A stretch of 64,000 bases of DNA from Vandiemenella viatica (taxonomy: Eukaryota; Arthropoda; Insecta; Orthoptera; Morabidae), in assembly GCA_031002005.1 (NCBI GenBank), contig JARYHS010013630.1:234305539-234369538 (forward strand), written 5' to 3'. The notes beneath the pieces are model-generated. The model was not told the origin of the DNA and did not search any database. It saw nothing but the letters and a program-made list of their open reading frames with translations. The translations under genes and the position numbers were made by a program. This document shows, piece by piece, positions 23,665 through 32,770 of the stretch. Position 1 is the stretch's first letter; every line of letters starts with the position of its first letter.

Positions 23665-24593
23665 TGTAATGAATTAAAAGGTACAGTGCCATTAGGCACT
23701 AAGTGATCCCACGGTGTGTGTGAATATTGCCGGTGCGTCGTGTCAACGAACAGAAACGTGACGGAACTAAAGCGTCCAGATTTACACGCGGATTTATAAC
23801 CCCCATAAATAACTGAGACCCGCTTTCTATTTTCGCACGTTTCGGAAAGTTCCCGCCGACTAGCAAAAATAAACCTTAGTGACGTTTCCTAGTAAATGAG
23901 TGCGTTATGAGAGTAGGGGAAGACGATCCAGCCAATAGAGAAGCCGCCTCAATTTATTGCCGTGTTGGTGTTTTTTCTTGTCTGTTCTGGGGCCAATATG
24001 ACGCTGGTACTTTGGCGCGGATTGCGGTGATTCGCCAAGAGCCGGACCCGACATCGCGTCACGAGAAGTACAGAGTCTTGCTCGGAGGAGAAGGACGGAC
24101 GACGAGACATTCTGGTGCAGATCTTCATCTAGTACGGCCGAAGTGATTTTCGCGGAGTACGAGTCGGCAGCTGGGGACGCTGCCATCACGCGGTGCGTTC
24201 GAGGAAGCTGAAAGACCGCATGTGGCGCTGGTCTTACCTGGTCGCTGACCTGGGCTGTGAACAATGGTAAAAGCTACGGCCCGGACGGAAGCTCATGCAA
24301 TCGTTCCACCCAGTAATGACCCTGAGATTTTGCAATGACCCTGAGATTTTGCTCTAACTGTTTGACATTCAATGATATGTAATTGTTAACCTCAGAATAA
24401 AAACAAACTTCGTGTTTGCCTGGTTTCACAATAATAAATTGTACACCCAATTTTCAATTTTCCTATTCATTATAATAATATTTCATGTGATTAGCTGAAG
24501 ATTAAGTATGATTTTTGATATTCAAAATTGATAATTTTGCTAATGATAAAACAGTATGACCCAAAAGTAAACGTCCGCAAGGTAGACGTTACA
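23665..24593 (+). repeat. 3' LTR
   Basis: 929 bp, same ends as the 5' LTR and nearly identical to it. It lacks the 13-bp block near its position 203. The length difference of 13 is fully explained by that block plus balanced one-base indels. Confidence 0.9.
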
Positions 24594-24597
24594 ACCT

Positions 24598-24837
24598 GAA
24601 GAGAGACCAGTGTATCAAACTAAATCGCCTAAGAACAGGCACGCCAAATGCAACGCCTTGCTGTATAAGTGGGGTCTTCAGGATTCTCCTGCCTGTGACT
24701 GCGGAGCTCCTTCCTAGACTGTGGAGTGTATCATGAAGGAATGCCCTCTTAGGAAGTATGATGGACCAATTCACGACGTTTTCAGTGCTACAACATCCTC
24801 CATAGAATGACTGCAACAACTGGACATCAATTTGTGA
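24598..24837 (+). pseudogene. LINE ORF2 C-terminus, 3' part of split copy
   Basis: The LINE interrupted at 18108 continues here. LNRLRTG is followed, after a one-base shift, by a cysteine-rich CDCGAP block, ECIMKECPLRKY and a terminal LDINL stop at 24835. The 'LNRxRTxxxxC' and 'CxCGxxxQTxxHIxxxCP' pattern is the zinc-knuckle-like end seen in many insect LINE ORF2 proteins. Frameshift and stops show decay. The 3' UTR runs towards the gap at 24899. Confidence 0.72.
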
Positions 24838-24898
24838 GTGCTACCTACGTTTCTGTCGTTATATATATTGTATATATTTATACGTATTACATTAGTTA

Positions 24899-25898
24899 NN
24901 NNNNNNNNNNNNNNNNNNNNNNNNNNNNNNNNNNNNNNNNNNNNNNNNNNNNNNNNNNNNNNNNNNNNNNNNNNNNNNNNNNNNNNNNNNNNNNNNNNNN
25001 NNNNNNNNNNNNNNNNNNNNNNNNNNNNNNNNNNNNNNNNNNNNNNNNNNNNNNNNNNNNNNNNNNNNNNNNNNNNNNNNNNNNNNNNNNNNNNNNNNNN
25101 NNNNNNNNNNNNNNNNNNNNNNNNNNNNNNNNNNNNNNNNNNNNNNNNNNNNNNNNNNNNNNNNNNNNNNNNNNNNNNNNNNNNNNNNNNNNNNNNNNNN
25201 NNNNNNNNNNNNNNNNNNNNNNNNNNNNNNNNNNNNNNNNNNNNNNNNNNNNNNNNNNNNNNNNNNNNNNNNNNNNNNNNNNNNNNNNNNNNNNNNNNNN
25301 NNNNNNNNNNNNNNNNNNNNNNNNNNNNNNNNNNNNNNNNNNNNNNNNNNNNNNNNNNNNNNNNNNNNNNNNNNNNNNNNNNNNNNNNNNNNNNNNNNNN
25401 NNNNNNNNNNNNNNNNNNNNNNNNNNNNNNNNNNNNNNNNNNNNNNNNNNNNNNNNNNNNNNNNNNNNNNNNNNNNNNNNNNNNNNNNNNNNNNNNNNNN
25501 NNNNNNNNNNNNNNNNNNNNNNNNNNNNNNNNNNNNNNNNNNNNNNNNNNNNNNNNNNNNNNNNNNNNNNNNNNNNNNNNNNNNNNNNNNNNNNNNNNNN
25601 NNNNNNNNNNNNNNNNNNNNNNNNNNNNNNNNNNNNNNNNNNNNNNNNNNNNNNNNNNNNNNNNNNNNNNNNNNNNNNNNNNNNNNNNNNNNNNNNNNNN
25701 NNNNNNNNNNNNNNNNNNNNNNNNNNNNNNNNNNNNNNNNNNNNNNNNNNNNNNNNNNNNNNNNNNNNNNNNNNNNNNNNNNNNNNNNNNNNNNNNNNNN
25801 NNNNNNNNNNNNNNNNNNNNNNNNNNNNNNNNNNNNNNNNNNNNNNNNNNNNNNNNNNNNNNNNNNNNNNNNNNNNNNNNNNNNNNNNNNNNNNNNNN
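24899..25898. other. Assembly gap, exactly 1,000 N
   Basis: Second scaffold spacer of exactly 1,000 N. The DNA is AT-rich before it and strongly CpG-rich after it, so the missing segment may be a difficult GC-rich region. Confidence 0.99.
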
Positions 25899-26200
25899 CG
25901 CAGCTCCTGCTGCCCTGCGGCCGCCCGCGCCGCCCGGCTGTGGCGCCGCATTTTTCCCCGCCAGATTGTGTTCTGCGGCGGCGATCGAGCGGCGGTGCAG
26001 AGCCCCGTACCGTTTTGATTACTGTCTGCACAGGAGGGCGGGGACGTTGTGTACAGGCACGACAGGACACCGCGTGACGTCCACCTATAATGGAGAGCCT
26101 CGCCGGAACGGTGAACCACTTTGCAAACGCAGGGAGACAACTCCCGGAAAGGGGACTGTCATAAAGAGGAACACAATTCGCTCGTCCACATATCTCTGCT
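25899..26200. other. CpG-rich edge of gap
   Basis: GC- and CpG-dense up to about 26000, then falling quickly. No defendable frame. It may be the edge of a CpG-type promoter or first exon hidden in the gap. Confidence 0.4.
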
Positions 26201-27839
26201 GTGATTAAATTTTCGTCAGACCCGTGTTTCATTAATTCGTTTTTTGCTAAGGCTTCACTGCTATCAGTTCATTCGGATTATTCGAAACGAAAGAGATCCA
26301 ACGCCAGCGCGCCCATTTTTTTTAACATTTATTCACAAGTAACTAAAAAAATCCAACAACTCAGAGTAATTTACCGTACTTAAGAAACTACCAATAGATT
26401 TATTGGAAAATAATGAAGTAATCCATTGTTTTCTAAACAATATATTGCGAACTCTTAATCATGTCTTGTGATGTAGAATCACCTCTGCAGACATCGGTTG
26501 AAAACTTTATCAACTAGTATGGCAAACAGAGAAAAGTAAAATGTCTATATTTACCTTTTCTCTCTGTAAACCTCATATGTTTTTTCAAATAACTAGCCAT
26601 AACAGATCTATACACGAGCTGAAGTCCTTCATCCTACACGCACTTCATTCGATGATCCAGCCACACCATAAGACACAGCTGAAATGAGTTCTACTTTTTT
26701 GCACTTGTATTCTTGTTGGAGTATTTAGTATTTCAATATTTTTTTTTAGTTAGTGCAGTGCATGCTATGTGTTTTTTTATATTTTTATATTATAGTAATC
26801 GGATGATAAATTGATTTAAAATTAAATCGTAGTAAATTGGCGACACTTACTACTAATCAATTATTTAGTAATTTACTATTTCACTGGCCGACTTTAATAC
26901 ATTACGGAAATTATTTCTGCCTAATATTACTTCTTCAGCTTATTGAATTCAGAAGATCAAGTTTTATAAGTTATGAATTTTCCCTACAGTCCTCTTACTG
27001 TTCATACCTCGTATAATAAAAATACGTTTGACCTTATACCTGAAACAGGTCAAATGACCAGAAGTACCGAACGTAAACTAACATGGTTTCAACTAGAATA
27101 TACTGTTACATAGACTCACATAATTAATATTAATTCTTTCTCTTGGTGTTTCTGTTTAATAATTGTAGATATTGCAATGGCTATACCAATTACTTCACTC
27201 GTATCAACTCTGCTTCGTGAAGCTCCAGCGTAGGACTTTTGGATTCTGAAATTTGTGCGTGTGAAACAGATTCTAAGACTTCTGAGTGCCTTCATATTAG
27301 TAAGACTGATTGCAATAGTACGTTACATCTCAGCGTTTCATTAGGTTAGTGAGGCAGAGTTTGAAGTCTGAAGTTACCTGATTCTTATTCTCTTTCTAAC
27401 GGTGTAGTCAATTTCGCTTCTCCTCATACTTCTAACCCATTTATTAGCTGTTCTCATGATAACAATCATTTGCACCTGAACAAGTGAGTCTGAGTCTTTG
27501 GGATTAATTTACCGTTGAACACCTACAATGCAATCTAAAAAATTAAATTAAAACATGGTGATACGAAATTTAAAAAAAAAAAAATAATGCCTATTCCAAG
27601 TCCAGATATAAGAAATGTCCTAATTTAATAATGCTACCTAGTAACTAACTGGTTCTATTTAATAGAATAATATAACAAAATAAAACCAACTTAAAAGAAT
27701 ATCTTAATTGCAAACTTTTTAACCGTAACGGAAGAATAACGAGAGGAATCATCAATACTGAGTAATAGACAATAGGCAGAGAAGCCAAACAGAAGAAGGT
27801 TAAAAACGGAGAGACAGGAACGGTTATAAGTAGGAGGGC
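26201..27839. other. AT-rich intergenic region
   Basis: No recognisable gene, promoter or repeat structure; only short AT-driven frames. Confidence 0.6.
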
Positions 27840-28075
27840 GATAAATAAAAAGTGGGTAGAGGGCTTGCTTGAAAATCTTAGGGTCCCAAGTTCAAATCTC
27901 ACTGGGGTAAGGAATTTTGAAGAGTTCTGCTTAGTCCTTTAAGCTATGCCAGCATATCCAGTAGTTTGGATTACACCTTTAAAGGTATTTCCCGCCATGA
28001 CAGAGGCGGAATGTCCAAGAAACCGAAACTCTGTCAGCAGGTCGCAAGACCACGCGAATTTACTTTATCTCAAGT
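27840..28075 (+). repeat. tRNA-derived SINE family B, copy 1
   Basis: A tRNA-like head (GTGGGTAGAGGGC... with a B-box-like AGTTCAAATCT) is followed by a body that ends 'gaaactctgtcagcagg' and 'gcgaatttacttt'. The same ending, with small changes, occurs in the copy at 46028-46318. The anticodon and acceptor regions do not fold as a tRNA, so it is not a tRNA gene. Confidence 0.6.
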
Positions 28076-29385
28076 ATACGTCCGTTAAAAGCAAACCGTA
28101 ATACACTATAAGAATTTATCCAACAAACTCATGAATCCTTAACGCATTAAAAAAAAAAATGTCGAAGCCAGAGGATTGTTGTAAGAAATTTGTATTGTAA
28201 GTCGATAGTAGATCGGTCTAAAAAAACACCGATATTATTTATATACACAGTATGAGTGTTTTGTTGGATCACTTCTTAAGGCGCTTTCTTCTAAGGATTA
28301 TGGTTCAGATTTAATATCCCGAAACAACCAGGAATTTATATCAGTTTTACTTGCTTATTTCACGCCATGACAAACCGTGGTTGGGATTCCATGTAAAACT
28401 ATATGTCTGAATTCACCGAAAACTGATTGAAACAATGTCTCTCTTTGGCAGTACAATACTTCATGGTCTCCCGGCCTACATCGTCATAACAGTTTACCAT
28501 TTATCTACACGCAACTATTTTAGCGGAAGATACTTTGAAATATTAAAGATTTTATAAACGGTTTTTCTCGATCTTGATATTATTTCGGTATATGCGAACG
28601 CTTTAATACGTTTATTTCCCTACATATTCTAATATTTGTTTTTCCACGTTTCGAAGTGCAGCCATTTCTAAAAATAGTTTGCAGCGTTCTTTTCTTATCC
28701 ATTTAAAAATTTATACCCATTGCATAAATATGAAAACAATTATAAAACGCCTCAGGTGTGATGTTTTGATGTAAACTTATGTGGAAAGTAAAGAACACAA
28801 ACAATGCTGAAAAATATTATTATTTCTTTTTTTTTTAAAAAAATATTGTAGTTTACAAATCTTAGTTCTACTGTAATATATAAAAAAAAATCTGTTGCGC
28901 AGTAGGTTGAATTTCAAAAAAAAAAATCGTGTTAAATATGATTTAGCTCTGCAAGAAGCATATGTCACGTATATGAGCGGAAGCGACGGTTTTCATGAGG
29001 CCACGTACGAGGAATAACTTAACCGTCAATCCTGCAACAGTTAAACAAGAATCATAAAATGACCGCGTTAAGTAATAAAGGGATCATGTAACTCGCAGTA
29101 ACTGCGTAATTTCTTCGAGGATTATTAAAAATTAAAAAATTGAAACGTAAGATAACAGCTCTTAAAATAAGAATTTAAGTATTTTTCGAATTATTTGTAG
29201 TCAACTAGGGGTTGAGTGAATATGGTTGTGTATATTTTACTTGCAATTTATGGTGAATTGGTGTAAATAGAGTTCGTTTTATGAAAAGAAATTATGTAAA
29301 TACTATTTAATATGTTCAAGGACAGAACTATGCAATAAAAATTGACTAAAAGTTTGTAATTCTAAGTATTGAGGTGAGTTGCGAG
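28076..29385. other. AT-rich intergenic region
   Basis: Nothing recognisable; several A and T homopolymers (28148-28158, 28829-28840, 28880-28888). Confidence 0.6.
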
Positions 29386-29629
29386 ACCGAGCGTGGGGGG
29401 TGAGTGGTTAACACTCTGGCCTCGCATTTGGGAGGACAGCGGTTCGAATCCCCGTCCGGACATCCATATCTTGGTTTTCTATGGTTACCCAAAATTACTC
29501 CAGGCGAATGCCGGGAAGCTTCCTTAAAAAAGCCATGACCGTATTCCTTCCCTTTCCTAGTCCCCAGTTCCATCACGCCACTAATGCCCTCGACGTCGAC
29601 GAGGCGTAAAACCATAAGTAAAAAAAAAA
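29386..29629 (+). repeat. tRNA-derived SINE family A, copy 2
   Basis: Full-length copy starting ACCGAGCG, with A-box-like GGGTGAGTGG and B-box GGTTCGAATCC, the family body, 'gtcgacgaggcgtaaa' and a poly-A tail. It lies about 340 bp from copy 3 in opposite orientation. Confidence 0.92.
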
Positions 29630-29967
29630 GAAAGTTTGTTACTTTATTTAGACTGTCAGTTCAAACTGATTTATGTGGATAAGTGTAAATATCTTTAATA
29701 TTCATTTCTGTACATTGCGTAATGATTTATATTGATTCTGATTGTTTTTAATTGTTTACTTATCGTTATAGTTCGATAAAAATCTGTCGGGAACCTTTGA
29801 AATATTCTGTAATTTTCTATGGAACTAATTTAAGCTATCGGCAGAAACGAGTTTTTAAACAGTTTTACGTGAACAGTTTTTACGTATGTAAGGAGTCTTG
29901 TAGTTCAGTATTGTGAGAGTGAATAGCAGTATTGTCTTTGAAAGCAGTATTGAGTGTAATCTTTGGA

Positions 29968-30210
29968 TTTTTTTTTTTTTTTAACTGCTTAACGTCTCTT
30001 AACAACGAGGTCTTTAGAGACGGGAACGGATGGGGGCAAGGAATGGGAAGGAATTCGGCCATGGCCTTTTGAATGAAGCATCCAGGAATTTGCCTGGAGT
30101 GATTTGGGAAACCATAGAAAACCCAAATTTGGATGCCCGGAAGGGGATTCGAACTGCCGTCCTCCCGAATGCGAGGCCAGAACGCTAACCATTACACCAC
30201 CTCGCTCGGT
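29968..30210 (-). repeat. tRNA-derived SINE family A, copy 3, with perfect TSD
   Basis: Reverse-strand copy: poly-T at 29968-29982 is its tail, and the head ends at 30210. GTAATCTTTGG occurs at both 29956-29966 and 30209-30219, an 11-bp perfect target duplication sharing its first bases with the head end. The perfect duplication indicates a fairly recent insertion by LINE machinery. Confidence 0.93.
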
Positions 30211-30219
30211 AATCTTTGG

Positions 30220-30950
30220 GTCTTGTGTTTATATGTGCAACCAATATCTTTGGAGTCTGATGTCTTCTAGTAATAAACAAAGTTAAATCTGAAAGTGTGT
30301 CATGGATTAATTATTTCATCATTTATAAAATCCTGAGATACTTATCAGTAGGCTCATTTTTCACTCTTAAGGCGTAATACTGTTATACTACATTAGAAAC
30401 ATTCTGTTTTTATTGAGCAGAATGTTACATTAAAAATGAATGAAAAGAGGAATAACCTGGATTAAGGCTTAGCTAATTATTGTGCACCAGATATTTTTTT
30501 TTTTTTTTTTTATCACAGCTATTCAAAGTTGTGACAGTAATCAATGCATGTTATCCTTTTGCCAATAGTATCTTTTAGTTCGAGAGTAAAACATCATTAC
30601 ATTAATAAGTTTCCTTATAAAACTTAGCTAATACACAAAAATCATTAAAAAAAACGGTTATAGGAAAAAAAGCTACCGTTATTGTCTCAATAAACAGTTT
30701 TGAGATTTCATTCAAACCATTTAACTGTTAAAGTGGTTGTGTTCGTGATTTACTATCAGAAGTTAGGTTGTTTGTAGATGATATAATCAACGTGGGACGG
30801 AGATAAATGCAAATAAGAATAAACTTATTTTGAACACAAATAAAAAAATATTGATTATATTTATAAGGTGGGGAAAGAATTGCTTGTTGAAGACTTGAAA
30901 TGTAATTACCTACGTCTCAAAGTAGAACGCACTGTCACGGCGTACATGGT
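30220..30950. other. AT-rich intergenic region
   Basis: Poly-T run at 30492-30511 and A-rich stretches; no gene seen. Confidence 0.55.
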
Positions 30951-31535
30951 ATATACCAAAAGTAGTAGGACTGATTTTAAAAAAAAAAAGTTATCGAAGA
31001 TATCTTTACAATTCCTTAATCCTCTTCGAAATAACACCCTAAGGCAGCTACACACCAAAAATTACGCTGCTTCCATTGGCCGTAGCCCTTCTGGAAGTCA
31101 GTTTCGGGGACGCTGTTGAGAGCCCTCGTCGATGCTGCTTGAACGTCCTGGATTGAGTCAAACCGCTGTCCCTTCAGCTGCTTTTTCATCCGTGTGAGGA
31201 AGAAAAGTCAGATGGAGCCAAATCAGGACAGCAGGCGGGGTGCAGCAACGCGGCAATGTCGAATCGGGCCAACAATTGCCTCATGACGGCGCGCCTTGGC
31301 ACGGCGCATTGTCGTGATGCAGAGTCCAGTTTACGCAGATGACTGGTCAAACGCGATTCACTCGGTCTCGCAGGCGTGCTGGCACTTGCAGGTAAAAGTT
31401 CGAATTGTCAGTTTCCACAGAGGAAACGAACCCCTTATGAATCACCCCACGATGGTCAGAAAACACGATCAGCATTGTCTTGATCTTTGATTTGCTCTTG
31501 TGAGCCTTCGTTGGACGGGAGGACGTGGAAGGAAA
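30951..31535 (-). pseudogene. mariner transposase C-terminal half (minus copy)
   Basis: Reading the minus strand from about 31535: SKSKIKTMLIVFSDHRGVIHKGFV, then NFYLQVPARLRDRV, WTLHHDNAPC carrying the second catalytic Asp, and PDLAPSDF carrying the third (mariner D,D34D type). After a frameshift near 31195 come DSIQDVQAASTRALNSVPE and DFQKGYGQWKQ. Stops lie after DRVNRV and after APS. Intact mariner transposases have about 345 residues; only the last half is present. The first catalytic Asp lies outside the copy. Confidence 0.82.
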
Positions 31536-31775
31536 CTGTTGGCCCGATTTGGCGTTGTAACGTTGCTGCACCCCGCATACAGTCCCAATCTGGCTCCAAC
31601 TGAGTTTTTTTTTATATTCCCACGGATGAAAAGGCAGCTGAAGGGACAGCGGTTTGACTCGATTCAGGACGTTCAAGCAGCATCGACGAGGGTTCTTTAC
31701 AGCGTCCCCGAATCTGACTTCCAGAAGGCGTACGGCCAATGGCAGCAGCGTAATTTTTGTTGTGTAGCTGCCTAA
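31500..31775 (+). pseudogene. mariner transposase C-terminal fragment (plus copy)
   Basis: An open frame from about 31535 reads LARFGVVTLLHPAYSPNLAP, then TEFFFIFPRMKRQLKGQRFDSIQDVQ, to the end of a mariner transposase and a TAA stop at about 31773. The third catalytic position is Glu (TEFF) where the opposite arm has Asp (SDF), and the SPD of the family is SPN. The codons before about 31535 (MSLRWTGGRG...) belong to the antisense of the other copy. The fragment cannot be an active transposase. Confidence 0.8.
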
Positions 31776-31924
31776 GGGTGCTATTTCGAAGAGGATTAAG
31801 GAATTGTAAATATATCTTCAATAACTTTTTTTTTAAAAAAATCAGTCCTACTATTTTTGGTATATGGGCATAAACTTTTCGGCTGTTACAAGGCAAGTGG
31901 TAGACGATATACAATCAATGCACA

Positions 31925-32770
31925 AAAATTCTAAAATTCATGGGTTTGGTCTCTGTGTCATGGATGAAATGCGATATCAATCGGGATAAACAGTATCCTA
32001 CATATTAACACAAAACATAAACTAAAGCTGTGTGATGTTTTGTTGAAATACATTCATTAGTTTCTGTAAGACGCGTGCAATATATAGGCCTACATATATA
32101 TATATATATAAAAAATCAAAATTTCCTAATTTCCTGATACTGCTGCTGTCATTAGGAATTCTGGAACTAATCTGGATTAAAATATTTTGTATGTTGCCCG
32201 GTTACATAGGTCATTGCCATTTCGTTAAATTCCGTTCATTAGTTTTTGCTTCGTACAAGGAAAGAAAAGAATAGTGTTTTGAACTCAGTATTATGGATGA
32301 AGTATGATACTAATCGAGATGAAATGTATCCTACAAGTTAACTGATGACATAAGCCATCAGTATGTAACGTTTTGTAGAAATGCGTTAGTTAATATCTGC
32401 AAGACAAAGACAGACAAACATTTCAAAATTGGGGAGGTATATTCTAATCTGTATAAAAAATTATCCTGTTTTCTAACCAGTGACATATGCTATGACTATT
32501 TAAAATTCTTGTGAGGTACGGTTATTGTTTTTTGCGCACACGTAATCAAAATTTTCGATATTCCATTGGTTTATGCGTGGACACAGAGAATATATTTCAT
32601 ATTTACGGTTTTGGCTCTGTATCGTCTATCACTTACCTGAATAACGAACTGCATATCACGACCGATAAAAAAGCTATCACTATGTGCACTTTTATTAAAA
32701 TCCGCCCATTAGTATTTGGTGATGCGTGGATAGACAAGACAGGCATAATTTCAGATTTTACGATTTTGGA
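31925..32770 (+). repeat. Diverged repeats of about 270 bp, three units
   Basis: Three successive segments (about 31925-32090, 32190-32425 and 32490-32765) share, in order, 'tttggtctctgt(g)tcatggatgaa', 'tatcctacaagttaac', 'gtaacgttttgtagaaat(g/a)c', 'cattagtttttgc' and 'agacagacaaa'. Each is strongly diverged. The terminal block ('cattagtttttg...gacagacaa') resembles the 3' ends of some arthropod retroelements. An (AT)n run is at 32093-32110. Confidence 0.55.

Larger units (their letters stand above)
18109..24593 (+). mobile_element. LTR retrotransposon, near-identical LTRs, pol not found
   Basis: Two direct repeats of 942 and 929 bp start TG and end CA, and flank a 4.6 kb interior. The 4-bp direct repeat ACCT lies just outside both ends (18105-18108 and 24594-24597), matching the short target duplications of Ty3/gypsy-type integrases. 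A primer-binding-like TGGCACCC starts 3 bp below the 5' LTR, and a purine-rich stretch precedes the 3' LTR. The interior has a broken gag-like coiled-coil region, but I found no protease, reverse transcriptase or integrase motif. This is the layout of a large non-autonomous derivative (LARD-like) or of an element that lost pol. It sits inside an older LINE, so it is the younger of the two. Confidence 0.85.
30951..31865. mobile_element. Fold-back mariner: two opposed transposase 3' ends
   Basis: The two ends are a long inverted repeat: about 30951-31280 is the reverse complement of about 31534-31865 at roughly 90% identity by eye. Each arm is the 3' end of the same mariner transposon, beginning at the outer terminus (ATATACCAAAA-TAGTAGGACTGA) and running into the transposase C-terminus. 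The minus-strand copy reaches further, across the 250-bp centre. The element therefore lacks any 5' transposase half, and its transcript or single strand would fold into a long hairpin. It may be a rearranged mariner or a palindromic MITE-like derivative. Mobility would need a transposase from elsewhere. Confidence 0.85.

Noticed and set aside
24807..26232. Apparent 400-456 codon frames on both strands across the second gap
   Set aside because: They are made almost wholly of N; the coded ends are unrelated AT-rich and GC-rich flanks.
31612..31914. 100-codon minus-strand frame
   Set aside because: It is antisense to the mariner transposase fragment of the plus arm.
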